Shown here: positions 1 to 11,525 of the stretch, piece after piece
Layout: the number at the start of each line of letters is the position of its first letter
Position numbering within the stretch: the first letter of the stretch is position 1
Assembly (NCBI GenBank): GCA_018136815.1
Contig: JADDIW010000130.1
Coordinates: 20,610-84,609, forward strand
Direction of reading: 5' to 3'
From: Isochrysis galbana
Lineage: Eukaryota; Haptophyta; Isochrysidales; Isochrysidaceae
DNA: 64,000 nucleotides
Made by a program: the position numbers and the translations under genes
Notes under the pieces: model-generated
The model's input: the letters and a program-made list of their open reading frames with translations, nothing else
What the model was told of the DNA's origin: nothing
Databases searched by the model: none

Positions 1-64
1 TGCCACCCACCCAGTCAACCGGCTACCCGCTCTGCTGCCCGCCCGTCAATAGGATTGCTTGCAG

Positions 65-700
65 CAGTGCCCGGCTGGGCTGTCGCACACTTCCACGCGG
101 AGCTCGCCGAGGAGGCGGCGCGCGAGATGGCACGCATCGAGGAGAGCATCCGCGCCGCCGAGCGCCGCTCGATTGAGGCCTTCCAGGGTACTGCCGCCCC
201 ATCCCTCACATAGCACCACGCGTGAGCGCGCACGCGGCCCCGTGCATGCAGCACCACTTACGCTGCCCTCGCGCGTCCGAGCCTACGTAGGCGCCTTGCG
301 TGGCCTCATGGGTGCGACGCTCACCTCGACGACCTCGTGGGAAACGGTCGCCATGACCATCTCTGGCAAGGCCTTCGCGGAGTCGCTGGCTGAGCCGCTG
401 CAACGGCGCGCGTTTGACGAGCTGATCGGCGAGCTGTCCGCCGACGAAGCACGCGAGGCAGCGCGCGACGACGATGCAGCCGAGGCGGCTCGTGCCGATG
501 ACGACGAGCGGCGGCGGCACAAACGCGAGCGGCGCGAGCGGCGACGGGCCGAGGAGGGCGAGGAACAACGGGGCGAGGATGGCGAGGTGGACGGGAGCAG
601 CAAGAAACGAAAGCGAGAGAAGAGAGAGAAGAAGGAGAAGCGCGAGCGGCGGAGCGAGCGCGAGGCGGGGGAAGCGAGCGAGGAAGAGGGTGTGCTCTGA
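65..700 (+). CDS. FF-domain protein, C-terminal exons (PRP40-like), partial
   Basis: Two exons join in phase: about 65-187, then 291-700. The intron at 188-290 is GT-AG, 103 bp, phase 1. The 5' boundary at 65 (or 68) is a CAG acceptor, so earlier exons lie outside the window. The joined protein reads EEAAREMARIEES, then RRSIEAFQ-GALRGLMGA, TSWETVA and RRAFDELIGEL. This fits an FF domain, with Phe near both ends and a TSW core as in PRP40/TCERG1 splicing-transcription factors. The rest is a charged tail of E/D/R/K runs with KKRKREKREKKEKR, a nuclear-localisation type sequence ending in TGA at 698-700. In PRP40-type proteins FF domains bind phosphorylated RNA polymerase II tail or spliceosome partners; that role is inferred. 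The exon junction is well supported; the family call is moderate because only one FF-like unit is visible. Confidence 0.55.
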   Translation, partial: QCPAGLSHTSTRSSPRRRRARWHASRRASAPPSAARLRPSRVLPPHPSHSTTRERARGPVHAAPLTLPSRVRAYVGALRGLMGATLTSTTSWETVAMTISGKAFAESLAEPLQRRAFDELIGELSADEAREAARDDDAAEAARADDDERRRHKRERRERRRAEEGEEQRGEDGEVDGSSKKRKREKREKKEKRERRSEREAGEASEEEGVL

Positions 701-1530
701 GGGGAATTTCGCTGCTTACATCATGGCCTGCCAGCGCCTGTTGCAGCCAATTCCAGCGCGCCGGCGGTCAAGTGAGGCGCGTCGGCGTGGGTTCGAGCAC
801 ATCTTGCCAAGTGGCATTCGCTCTAGGACGCAGCCAGCGGCGTGGTCATGTCATGTGTGCAACGATCAATGAGAGCGAACGGTAAAGAAAATCCTAGCAA
901 ACTAGCCGCTGCTAAAATCTGCTTTTAAAAGCTCACACCTGGCTCTGTGTTTGTGACTCTCTCTATCGTGCTACCACGCCCCTTCTCCCTCTGACTACCC
1001 CCTCCTACTTGCTAGCCTTTCCCTTTCCGTTATATTCAGCGCGTTCACAGGCTGCAACCAGAGCTTCGCAGACGACGAGCTCGTGCACGCTCAAACGGAA
1101 ATAGACATGGTGGCGGATGCTAGGAAAGTCCAGATGGCGGCGATCCCCGGAGCAACCCGGCCGGGCACCATAGCTGACCCTAATCGTAAGGAAGTCGACA
1201 AACGACGAACGTTCTCACCGGCCCCGACTCCCGTCTCTAGCGGAACATATAATAAGGACGGAAGAGCTTGTTACGAAACATTTTTTATGAAGATCCACAC
1301 CTAAGCACGCCAACGGAGACATCCCGGCGATGTATGCCGGGGTAAGGTGGGACGACCCACAGCAACCAGTTCTGAAACAAGGCTAGGGATTGGCTGGAGC
1401 AGTTATCCAGATAACTTGGTGAACTGCCACTAACTGCCCTTGTGAGGCGGCGCAAGCAATTATCTAACTGCCCCGTGATGCGCCCGTCGAGCAAGTAACT
1501 CAGTTAATTTCCGTCCGTGGAGGCGAGCGG
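701..1530. other. gene-free stretch after the FF-domain gene
   Basis: Holds the 3' flank of the FF-domain gene and then low-information sequence. An open frame at 1083-1304 has no recognisable motif. A stretch near 1380-1500 repeats short words (AACTGCC, TTATC) without a clear unit. I see no supported gene. Confidence 0.4.
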
Positions 1531-1728
1531 GTGAGCGGGTGGCTTTTCACTGTGCGGCTCGCCTACCGCGGCTTCGACGTGCGCCGCCGTGTCCAAGGCC
1601 GCATCCCGTCCACCGCCGTCGTGGTGGACCTCTGCTGCGGCACCGGCTTCTCGGTGACGCCCCACACGCGCTCGGTCGGCGTCGACCTCAGCGTGCCCAT
1701 GCTCACCGTCGCGCGCGCAAGGAGAGAG
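1531..1728 (+). pseudogene. SAM-dependent methyltransferase fragment (motif I region)
   Basis: The frame reads AYRGFDVRRRVQGR, then VVVDLCCGTGFS, then GVDLSVPMLTVARA. This is the glycine-rich SAM-binding motif I (DLCCGTG) followed by motif II (GVDLS..ML..AR) of class I methyltransferases, closest in look to UbiE/MenG-type or small-molecule enzymes. The match stops abruptly at a GAGAGAGAG run at about 1720. Within 50 bp a dispersed repeat begins (1770). No downstream methyltransferase motifs follow in any frame and no GT donor sits at the break. It may be an exon of a gene broken by repeat insertion, or a stray duplicate. Confidence 0.5.
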
Positions 1729-1769
1729 AGAGAGATACCAGCCGTTTTCTCGTCATATATCCATGGGGG

Positions 1770-2682
1770 GTTCCGCCCGTCCTCCGCGCCCAGAGTTCCC
1801 CCGCGAAAAGAGTGAACGCACGGCGTGCACCTTCCTGGAAGTTGCTATGCGCACGCACGGCGCCCCCGCGGGGGGGGCGCCGGTGCACATCGCGCCGTGC
1901 CCACGCACGGCGTGCACATGTGAGGCGCTGTGTAACGAAACATCTCTTATATGGCCAGTTTACGTAGTTGTGGGCCGCAGGGGCTATGGAACGGGTTGAC
2001 ATGCGCACGCACGGCGTATCCGCGGGGGGACCGATGCACATCGCGCCGTGCCCACGCACGGCGTGTACATTGTGATTGCAAGTCATCATAGGTACTGCAA
2101 TGAAACATCTACGTAGTTGTGGGCCGCAGGGGTGCACATCGCGCCGTGCCCATGCAGCACGTGTGATTGGCAGGAGGAAGGGCAGGAAGCGCCCAATTTT
2201 TTTGTGGAAGAAACGTTAGAGGCGAGCACCATGCCGATCTACCGTATCAGGAGCAAAAATGAATACGACGTTATTGGGCTTAAAAAGGCGATACAAATAT
2301 TTCTTCTTGTGTCTTTGGTTATCATCTTATTATCATTCGCCTTGACCGTGGTATTCTCGCAGCATTCAGAGTTGGACTTCGCCATAAAGACTGGAATCGG
2401 GCTGTCAGTGGGCGTCGCACTGACCTTTCTTGTCTTCTTTACGTTGTGGAAAACGAAAATATGGCGTTTTAGCCTACCGAAGGGTAAGGTCCTCAGCTCA
2501 AAAGGGTAAGAATAAAACCCGTAACGAAAACACGGCGTGCACCGATGTGATTAGCGAAGAAGCTTTGACGGCGTCTCTCTCTTATAATTTTAACAAGATC
2601 TAATGTTAAACAACTACAATACAACTGTGGACATTTGATCGCTCAATTCGACTGATGTCCCACTATTGACGGAACGACACCT
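1770..2682. mobile_element. dispersed repeat copy 1 with variable core (partner at 55902-56787)
   Basis: The left arm (1770 to about 2065) and the right arm (about 2537-2682) are nearly identical to 55902 to about 56190 and 56645-56787. The two cores share no visible similarity. The left arm carries two copies of a hairpin with an 8-bp stem, CGCCGTGC-CCAC-GCACGGCG, at 1893-1912 and 2044-2063. It also has direct repeats of ACGTAGTTGTGGGCCGCAGG. The shared right arm ends at the same base in both copies (GACGGAACGACACCT), which marks an element boundary. I see no terminal inverted repeat or transposase. The core of this copy holds the small membrane-protein ORF at 2231. Confidence 0.6.
2231..2509 (+). 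CDS. small two-helix membrane protein, hypothetical (92 aa)
   Basis: Starts at ATG 2231 (MPIYRIRSKNEYDVIG), chosen because codons further upstream lie in the repeat arm. Two hydrophobic segments are clear: about residues 17-38 (IFLLVSLVIILLSFALTVVF) and about 50-70 (TGIGLSVGVALTFLVFFTL). A basic, short C-terminus follows (WKTKIWRFSLPKGK). AT content is higher than in neighbouring genes. It lies inside a dispersed repeat and may be element-borne cargo. I do not recognise the family. A comparable short hydrophobic frame sits beside a fragment of the same repeat near 14503-14699. Function unknown; it could be non-coding. Confidence 0.35.
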   Translation: MPIYRIRSKNEYDVIGLKKAIQIFLLVSLVIILLSFALTVVFSQHSELDFAIKTGIGLSVGVALTFLVFFTLWKTKIWRFSLPKGKVLSSKG

Positions 2683-3995
2683 AAGGAGCAACCAAGGCCT
2701 AGATTTTAGTTAGGTTTAGTGGACGCGGTGGCATGCGCATGTGTGGCGATGCGCGCGGGGATGCGGTGCAATAGACGCGAAGGCGAGAGATATCTATGGA
2801 TATTTCATGAGATATTTGGGCTGAACTTTGAGATATATCGGAGATATCCCCCATGGATATTTGGGCGAAAAATCGTGGATATTTTGGCCTACCCCTACCG
2901 AGCAGGCCGGCGCGCCGGCGAGCTCGTCCTCTCTCTCTCCTCTCTCTCTCTCTCTTCTTCTTCTTCTTCTTCTGCTCTTTCTCTGCTCTCTTGCTTTTTA
3001 TTCTATTGCACGTGGGGTGCAGGGTATATGTTTTTGCCAGAGATGCGCGCGAGAGGAGACAGACATACAGAGGGAGGGAGAGGAGAGAGAGAAGAGCAAA
3101 GTGTCGAAGCGGGAAAATCTACTGGTTTTTTTGCCTCAATAACGGAATTTACCAGTGGCTACCGGTGTCTTGGTTTTCGCGGGCGCGCCAACGCAGAGAC
3201 CCGCCCAAATATGTGCGCGCGAGCGCCTCGGACCAGCCCGAATATGTATAAATATGTGTAAATATGTATTTCCGGGCCGACATGCCCTAATTTCAAGTTG
3301 ATATTTCAAGAAATATCTGCCAGGCCCTAACCACCGGCCGCACGGGTCCTGCAGGTGCCCTCCACATCCACCAGGCCTCATGGTAGCTGGAGGAGGCAGA
3401 CAGCCGCTCGCGCGCGCGCCACCCCCATTCCCTAACCCGCCACCTTAAGAAGATTTTCTTTTTTTAAGGATATAGGCCCTTCCATACGTATTATACACAA
3501 TTTTCATTTTCATCGGCTGCGGCGCGTATTCAACGACTAGGCTGAGAAACCTCATTTTGCCCATTTGCTAAGCATTCGGTATGAGCACCCAGCTTCGAGA
3601 AGCAGAACAACGGCTGGATACAAATATTGTGACGGTTGGCGGTTGGGCCCTGCCGCCGGGGCGGGGGGAGTCGTCCCAGGAACAGTCGTGCAACGAACGG
3701 TTTGGCGTTAGATAACCGTGGCGGAGTGAGAAGGCGGTCGATCGACTGTTGGCTCGACTCTTCGACGAGTGTAGGAAGCCTATTCTTAGTCTATGGGACA
3801 CGGCGAGAAGAAACTCTCCACGAGTACTCCTACAGTCTTCGCTCGACTCTTTCTCTTTGTAAGAGTGTGAGAGGAGGCTATTCTTAGGCGGTGGGACACG
3901 GAGATCACGATCTCCGACGTCCGCAGCCGCGTGAAACGGATTTTGGAAGCGAATGGAATCCTCCGCCGGCCCTCTCGTGGCCACCCTCCCCACCG
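2683..3995. other. intergenic: GATATTT-rich DNA, CT microsatellite, upstream region of protease gene 1
   Basis: From 2780 to 2890 the word GATAT recurs (GATATTTCATGAGATATTT and similar). From about 2929 to 2975 there is a CT/TTC microsatellite. Near 3770-3910 a segment is tandemly duplicated in degenerate form, with GCCTATTCTTAGTCTATGGG and then GGCTATTCTTAGGCGGTGGG, each followed by ACACGG. The latter lies directly upstream of protease gene 1 and may be part of its promoter. No gene is supported. Confidence 0.4.
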
Positions 3996-6900
3996 ATGAT
4001 GCGGGCCTGGCGCCGCCTCCGCGGCCTCGCGCTGCTCGTTGGGCTGCTGAGGGGGGCGGCGACCATCGAGCTGGAGTGCGCATCGACGAGCGTCGTCGCA
4101 GAGGACTACTTCGAGCCGCAGCACGCAGAGATCCTCTACGGCCGATGCGTGACGGCAGAGGGGCACACCCACTTCATCGCGCCCACGAGCGATTTCCTCG
4201 AGAGGCTGATGGTTGGGGGCAGAGCGAGGCTGAGCGTGCGCGTCGTGGCGAGCACGGAGGAAAACCGCGCCCTGCGCACCACACTCCTCGCGGAGCAGCG
4301 GGCGCGGGGCGTCGAGTCGCTCCGGCCTATGCCTCCTTATGTGAGGTTGCCTGCGGACGTCTACAAGATTATCGACGTCTTGGTGTCCCCGTCGGTCCTC
4401 CGTCGGAACGCGACGCGCAGCTCGGACATCCGCGATGTGATCACGATCCGCATGGTCTACACCGATGTGGCACCAACATACTGCGACGAGACGTGCGTCT
4501 CCAACGGCATGTGGGGCTCGAGCGCAGGCAACAACTGCGTCCGCATTTTCGACAAGAACGTGTGTGGCAGTGTGAACGAGGCGTTCAAGGACAACTCGTA
4601 TGGTACAATGGAGTGGCCATCCGCCCAGGGTCGCGTGGTATCGGTCAACATGGGCAAGCCAGCACCTGTGAGCACCTGCGACGTGGAGGTCGAGATCGCC
4701 TTGGCTGATTCGAAGGCCGAGGCCTTGGGACTTCAACCATCAACGTACGCCCACAAAGAGTACTTTGTGCCGTACGCCTTCGGCTCGTGCGAATGGGGAG
4801 GCTTGGCGCTGGTGGGCTGCAATCGTGCAGGCTTTTCAACGGTCGACAATGCGTGCTGGGCCATGATTCGCGACCAGTACCCCACCACACGGCTGCACGA
4901 GTTTGGGCACAACCTTGGCTTGTACCATGCAGGCGATCCGGACACCGAGTACGGAGACTCCTCCGGTCTCATGGGATCGGCGCGGGCATGGCACGGGTGA
5001 GCCAAACTGCCGCTGTCCTATCTGGTTAAGAATGCGCCCAACACGCAAGCCGCCGGGCATCGGTGCCTGCTCGTTCCCGATGCTAAGGCTTGCCGGTGTG
5101 ATTTTCTCCCCCGCTCCACTGTGTATGGCAGGTTCAACGCGCCCCATCGCTGGCAGCTTGGGTGGCTTCAGCCAGAACACGTCGCAAAAGTGACGACCTC
5201 AGGGGTGTATCAGCTTCGATCGCTCCATGAGATCCCTGCGGAATCAGGCGGTCGTTCCGCGGTATACTTTGATTGCCCCAATTGCATCGCCGAGTATGCG
5301 TATGGCGATGCCTTTATTTCCTTTCGTGCTCCGATGGGCTACGACGAAGATCTTCCAACAACCCTGCAGAACAAGGTGTTTGTGCACGTGCTCAGGAATC
5401 AGTACAGCGTCGCTGAGTACGCTGCGGGCACAAAGCTGTGGGCGACACTTGGAGAAGGTGAGGGGTACGTCGTTGAATCAACCGGTCACCATATTCGTGT
5501 TTGCTACGTTGGGGAAGGGTCGATCATTGCTGTCTCCAGCGGTACGGACACGGAAATCGCTCAAGACCACACCGCCTCCTTGTGTACGAAGGCGGTTTTG
5601 CCGCCAGCTCCACCACCTTCACCAGTGTCGACCTCGGCCTGCTCGAATGAGTGCATCGGGAACGCAGACTACGCGTCCGACAGCATGTGCGACGACGGCG
5701 GCTCTGGCAGCGCGTTCTCGGCCTGCGAGTACGGGACGGACTGCGCAGACTGCGGCCCGCGGCCGTTCTTGTCGCCGTCGCCGCCATCGGTGCAATCGCC
5801 ACCCGCCACATGCATCACCCAGACGGTGCCGCCCGTGCGACGCGGCCCGGAGGAGCGCATCGTGGGTGGTGTCGAGGTCGACCCGCCGCGCAAGTACCAG
5901 TGGCTCGTCTCGCTCCAGACCGATGCAGGCTTCCACTTTTGCGGCGGCACGCTGATCCGGCCGCAGTGGGTGCTCACCGCCGCCCACTGCACACCGGGTA
6001 GCGTCGGTCAGGTCGTCGTCGGGATGCACAGCAAGACATCCGCTGACAGCTGCAAGCAGACGCGAGAAGTTGTTCAGATCATCAACCACCCTGGGTACAA
6101 CAGTGCCACGTCCGAGGGCGATGTAGCGCTCTTGAAGCTCGACTTTCCTATCGACACGTACGCGCCGATCGACGCGCTCGACGGCTTCGGCGCGGCGCCG
6201 CAGCACGAAGCTGCCGGCGAGGTGCTAACGGTCGCCGGCTGGGGCACCCTTTCGTCCGGCGGCAGCACGCCCGATGTGCCGATGGAGGTCGACGTGCCGG
6301 TCGTGAGCAATGCCGACTGCGACGCGGCGTACGGTGGTGGTTCGATCTTTGACGACATGATCTGCGCGGGCCTGCTGGGCGAGGGCGGCAAGGACTCGTG
6401 CCAGGGCGATTCTGGCGGCCCCCTCTTCGCAACGACTGCGAACGGCGATTATGTGCTTACGGGCGTCGTGAGCTGGGGCTCCGGCTGCGCTGATGCTCAG
6501 TGGCCTGGGGTGTACGCGCGCGTCTCGGCCTTCGAGGAGTTCGTGTGCTCGAACGCGGGCGGGTGTGCGTCACTGCCTCCGCCGTCTCTGTCACCGCCCG
6601 TCGCGACGTCCGCTCCGCCACCTTCACCAGTGTCGCCCTCGGCCTGCTCGAATGAGTGCATCGGGAACGCAGACTACGCGTCCGACAGCATGTGCGACGA
6701 CGGCGGCTCTGGCAGCGCGTTCTCGGCCTGCGAGTACGGGACGGACTGCGCAGACTGCGGCCCGCGGCCGTTCTTGTCGCCGTCGCCGCCATCGGTGCAA
6801 TCGCCACCCGCCGCATGCATCGCCCAGACGGTGCCGCCCGTGCGCCGCGGCCCGGAGGAGCGCATCGTGGGTGGTGTGGAGGTCGACCCGCCGCGCAAGT

Positions 6901-9900
6901 ACCAGTGGCTCGTCTCGCTCCAGACCGATTCAGGCTTCCACTTTTGCGGCGGCACGCTGATCCGGCCGCAGTGGGTGCTCACCGCCGCCCACTGCACAAC
7001 GGATGGCGTCGGTCAGGTCGTCGTCGGGATGCACAGCAAGACGTCCGCTGACAGTTGCAAGCAAACGCGAGAAGTTGTTCAGATCATCAACTACCCTGGG
7101 TACAATAGCGCCACGTCCGAGGGCGATGTGGCGCTCTTGGAGCTCGACTCTCCTGTCGACGCGTACGCGCCGATCGACGCGCTCGACGGCTTTGGCGCGG
7201 CGCCACAGCACGAGGCTGCCGGCGAGGTGCTGACGGTCGCCGGCTGGGGCACCCTTTCTTCCGGCGGCAGCACGCCCGACGTGCCGATGGAGGTCGACGT
7301 GCCGGTCGTGAGCAATGCCGACTGCGACGCGGCGTACGGTGGTGGTTCGATCTTTGACGACATGATCTGCGCGGGCCTGCTGGGCGAGGGCGGCAAGGAC
7401 TCGTGCCAGGGCGACTCTGGCGGCCCCCTCTTCGCAACGATGGCGAACGGCGATTATGTGCTTACGGGCGTCGTGAGCTGGGGCTACGGCTGCGCTGATG
7501 CTCGGTGGCCTGGCGTGTACGCGCGCGTCTCGGCCTTCGAGGAGTTCGTGTGCTCGAACGCGGGCGTGTGCGGGTCATTGCTTCCGCCGTCTCTTTCACC
7601 GCCCGTCGCGACGCCCGCTCCGCCACCTTCACCAGTGTCGCCCTCGGCCTGCTCGAATGAGTGCATCGGGAACGCAGACTACGCGTCCGACGGCATCTGC
7701 GATGACGGCGGCCCTGGCGGCGATTACTCGGCTTGCGAGTACGGGACGGACTGCGCAGACTGCGGCCCGCGGCCGTTCTTGCCGCCGTCGCCGCCATCAA
7801 TTCAATCGCCACCCGCCGCATGCATCACCCAGACGGTGCCGCCCGTGCGCCGCGGCCCGGAGGAGCGCATCGTGGGTGGTGTGGAGGTCGACCCGCCGCG
7901 CAAGTACCAGTGGCTCGTCTCGCTCCAGACCGATTCAGGCTTCCACTTTTGCGGCGGCACGCTGATCCGGCCGCAGTGGGTCCTCACCGCCGCCCACTGC
8001 ACAACGGATGGCGTCGGTCAGGTCGTCGTCGGGATGCACAGCAAGACGTCCGCTGACAGTTGCAAGCAAACGCGAGAAGTTGTTCAGATCATCAACTACC
8101 CTGGGTACAATAGCGCCACGTCCGAGGGCGATGTGGCGCTCTTGGAGCTCGACTCTCCTGTCGACGCGTACGCGCCGATCGACGCGCTCGACGGCTTTGG
8201 CGCGGCGCCACAGCACGAGGCTGCCGGCGAGGTGCTGACGGTCGCCGGCTGGGGCACCCTTTCGTCCGGCGGCAGCACGCCCGACGTGCCGATGGAGGTC
8301 GACGTGCCGGTCGTGAGCAATGCCGACTGCGACGCGGCGTACGGTGGTGGTTCGATCTTTGACGACATGATCTGCGCGGGCCTGCTGGGCGAGGGCGGCA
8401 AGGACTCGTGCCAGGGCGACTCTGGCGGCCCCCTCTTCGCAACGATGGCGAACGGCGATTATGTGCTTACGGGCGTCGTGAGCTGGGGCTACGGCTGCGC
8501 TGATGCTCGGTGGCCTGGCGTGTACGCGCGCGTCTCGGCCTTCGAGGAGTTCGTGTGCTCGAACGCGGGCGTGTGCGGGTCATTGCTTCCGCCGTCTCTT
8601 TCACCGCCCGTCGCGACGTCCGCTCCGCCACCTTCACCAGCGTCGCCCTCGGCCTGCTCGAATGAGTGCATCGGGAACGCAGACTACGCGTCCGACAGCA
8701 TGTGCGACGACGGCGGCCCTGGCAGCGCGTTCTCGGCCTGCGAGTACGGGACGGACTGCGCAGACTGCGGCCCGCGGCCACTCCTCCCGCCGCCGCCTCA
8801 ACGGCCATCGCCACCACCACCGATGCCAAATCCGTTCCCCCCTCCTCAACTTGGTTGTTCAACGCCTTGTCAAGGTTCGACGTGCGGGGCTATGGCTTCC
8901 GTACCGTGTTCGGCGCTTGCTCTTCTCGGCTGTTCGTGCGGGGAGTGCTGTAGGAATGAACCTGCCCTTGGCATCAACTGCGCACCAAACACCGTATGGG
9001 ATGAAGGGCAGGGCATGTGCGTTATTGACTGCCATTCACTTTCTTCCGCCGATGATGCGACAACGTCTTATGGTTCGCAGGATTTTCAGCTGCCGGCACC
9101 CCTCAATGAGGGTGTGGGTGTCGGCATGTTCATGTTCCCTCCGGCCACATTTTTCAGAGCTGCAGATGCCGGCCTTAGACTCTCCGATACATGCCTTTCG
9201 AAAGCCTGTGGTTTTCCTCCCTCCAACCCACCGTTACCTCCCCCACCTGCATCCGCAAATCTTCCGCCGCAACCCGCAGTGCCGCCGCTTCCGCCTTCTG
9301 CGCCACCGCCGAGTCCCCCGCCTCCTTTGCCTCCATCGCACCCGCCTCCATCCTTCCCACCCGCCGTGCCTGTGCAGGCACCGCATGGACCTCCGCCTCG
9401 CACGCCTCCGCCGGTGCTGCCGCCGCCGTTGCCTCCGCCACCCATCCGGCCACCCCCGTCGAGCCCGCCATCGCCGCCACCTCTCTCGTTGCCGCCATCG
9501 CCACGGCCCCCAGCGCCTCCTTCACCCTCGCCGCCGCCACCCATGTCAACTGGGCCCATGCCGCCTCCCCCCTCGCAGCCAACGCCGACGACACCACCGC
9601 CCTCTCCGCCGCCCAGCCCGCCGCCGCCTTTGCTGCCGCCGCCACCATCGCCACCGCCGCCATCCCTGCCTCCGCCCGCATTGCCGCCGCCACCGCCGCC
9701 GCCGCCTATGCCACCGCTCCCCGCGCCGCCCGCGCCATCACCGCTGCCGCCAACGCGGCCATCGCCATTGCCGCCGCTGCCCGTTTCGCCACCGCCCACA
9801 CCGGCACCACCCATGCCGCCGCCGCCCGCTACCCCGCCGCCGCCTTCTGCGCCACCGCCGAGTCCCCCGCCTCCTTTGCCTCCATCGCACCCGCCTCCAT

Positions 9901-11525
9901 CCCTCCCACCCGCCGTGCCTGTGCAGGCACCGCATGGACCTCCGCCTCGCACGCCTCCGCCGGTGCTGCCGCCGCCGTCGCCTCCGCCACCCATCCGGCC
10001 ACCGCCGTCGAGCCCGCCGTCGCCGCCACCTCTCTCGTTGCCGCCATCGCCACCGCCCCCAGCGCCTCCTTCACCCTCACCGCCGCCACCCAAGTCAATT
10101 GGGCCCATGCCGCCGCCGCCGTTCCCACCGCCGCCCAACCCGCCACCCCCCTCGCAGCCTCCACCGATGTCACCACCTCCATCGCCGCCTCCGCCTTCGT
10201 CACCGCCGCCATCGCCACTACCTCTGACACCGCCACCCTCGCCACCGCCACCCTCGCCGCCCTTCGCCCCTCCATCACCCCCACCTGCAAAACCGCTCGC
10301 AGTCGGTCTCGACGGCAAAGCTGAAAGTCCTGCCGGCCGGCGTGCACGTGCGCGAATGATTTTGGATGCTTCCAATCTTGCCGGCCAATCTGCCGATCAA
10401 ATTTACGACGCTCTCCAAGACAATGAGACCACAGTTCAAGTTTTTCTTGTGGATGAGATCATAGGAACCGGGCTTGACGGCGAAGTTTTGGTTCCATTGT
10501 GTTCCACGCCTTGCGAAGTCGGTGTGGGTGCAACTTCCACGACGCTATCGCTTTTGGGGGCCGTTGGTAGGGGAGAGCTGGTGCGTACGTCCCCTCTCAT
10601 CTCCGACGCAAATATAACGCAAGCGGAGGCAAGTGGCAGTCTCGACATCATCACCTATAACTACGCTTTCGAGCTGGTCATCGAGCTCTTTTGTGCACGT
10701 GTTGTGCCGAAGGGTCAAAGTTTGGAAGCCACGGCCTCTGCTCTTGAAGCGGAATTCACGCAGAGAATTACGGACATGGCCGAGGCGTTGGGTCTTGGAC
10801 TTCTATCGACATCGATTCGGGTAGTTTACCCGCCAAGGCCACCACCTGCATCGCCGCCCTCGCCACCCTCGCCGCCGCCGCCTGCACCGCCGCCGCCAGC
10901 GCACCCGCCACCCTCGCCGCCGCCGCCTGCACCGCCGCCGCCAGCGCACCCGCCGCCTGCGCACCCGCCGCCGCCAGCGCACCCGCCGCCAGCGCACCCG
11001 CCGCCAGCGCACCCGCCGCCTGCGCACCCGCCGCCGGCGCACCCGCCGCCTGCGCACCCGCCGCCGCCGGCGCACCCGCCGCCGGCGCACTCGCCACCGC
11101 CGGCGCACCCGCCGCCGGCACACCCGCCACCGCCAGCGCACCCGCCGCCGGCGCACCCGCCACCACCAGAGCACCCGCCGCCAGCGCATCCGCCGCCGGC
11201 GCACCCGCCACCGCCAGCGCATCCGCCGCCGGCGCACCCGCCGCCGCCAGCGCATCCGCCGCCAGCTCACTCGCCGCCAGCGCACCCGCCGCCAGCGCAC
11301 CCGCCGCCAGCGCACCCGCCGCCTGCGCACCTGGTGCCAGCGCACCCGCCGCCAGCGCACCCGCCGCCAGCGCACCCGCCGCCGACACCTTCTCTTGCTC
11401 CCTCACCGTCGCCCCCCTCGTCGCCACGTACACCGTCACCACTTGCGTCGCCGCCAGCGCCACCCCTCTCCTCAACTCCCTCGCCTCGAGGGGAGCCGTC
11501 CTCTCTGTTCCCCTCGTGTTCGTGA
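3996..11525 (+). CDS. secreted M11 gametolysin-like protease with three trypsin domains and Pro-rich tail (protease gene 1)
   Basis: Exons 3996-4996 and 5132-11525; the intron 4997-5131 is GT-AG, 135 bp, phase 2. Product 2464 aa. A signal peptide starts at ATG 3996 (MMRAWRRLRGLALLVGLL). The M11 zinc site HEFGHNLGLYH is at residues 301-311, followed by a Met-turn (GLMGSA). After the intron comes FNAPHRWQLGW, as in gametolysin. Then come three 335-residue units starting near 504, 839 and 1174. Each has a Cys-rich module (CSNECIGN...GTDCADCGPR) and an S1 domain activated at GPEER|IVGG, with LTAAHC, GDVALL and GDSGGPL supplying His, Asp and Ser. Asp six residues before the Ser predicts cleavage after Arg/Lys. 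A fourth Cys-rich module (1509) lacks a trypsin. Next are a Pro-rich region (about 1700-2050), a conserved domain (about 2053-2233) and an AHPPP-repeat tail. Gametolysins cut cell-wall glycoproteins; a wall or matrix role is inferred. Further introns in the Pro-rich part cannot be excluded. Confidence 0.85.
5640..8770 (+). repeat. tandem 1005-bp coding units of protease gene 1
   Basis: The codon starting CSNECIGN occurs at 5640, 6645, 7650 and 8655, exactly 1005 bp (335 codons) apart. Units 2 and 3 are nearly identical to each other and to the units of the paralogue at 24365-30370. Unit 1 is more diverged (CTPGSVGQ, SWGSGCADAQW). The fourth copy is cut after its Cys-rich module. The pattern indicates unequal crossing-over or gene conversion within the gene and between paralogues. 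Confidence 0.9.
9225..10290 (+). repeat. PPxP/SPPPP-coding low-complexity tract with an internal duplication
   Basis: This GC-rich CCN-repeat tract codes a hydroxyproline-type region inside protease gene 1. A block starting near 9297 (CCACCGAGTCCCCCGCCTCC, then a VPVQAPHGPPPRTPPPVL-coding segment) is repeated near 9850, a direct duplication of about 550 bp. All three forward frames stay open here because of codon periodicity; only the PPP frame is continuous with both flanking domains. Confidence 0.8.
10890..11385 (+). repeat. AHPPP pentapeptide-coding minisatellite
   Basis: About 30 units of GCGCACCCGCCGCC(N) coding AHPPP or AHPPPP near the C-terminus of protease gene 1. Two units vary (AHSPP, AHLVP). 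It is absent from the paralogue, whose tail is a shorter irregular Pro-rich segment, so it expanded after the duplication. Confidence 0.85.

Noticed and set aside
5619-8862. Many regular open frames of 60-155 codons, repeating every 1005 bp, on both strands
   Set aside because: They are out-of-frame or antisense readings of the trypsin units. They recur with the same period and change only where the coding units change, and the real frame carries catalytic motifs.
9086-10375. Minus-strand 429-codon Gly-rich open frame
   Set aside because: It is the antisense of the CCN-coded Pro-rich segment, has no start context or domains, and is interrupted by none because of base periodicity alone.
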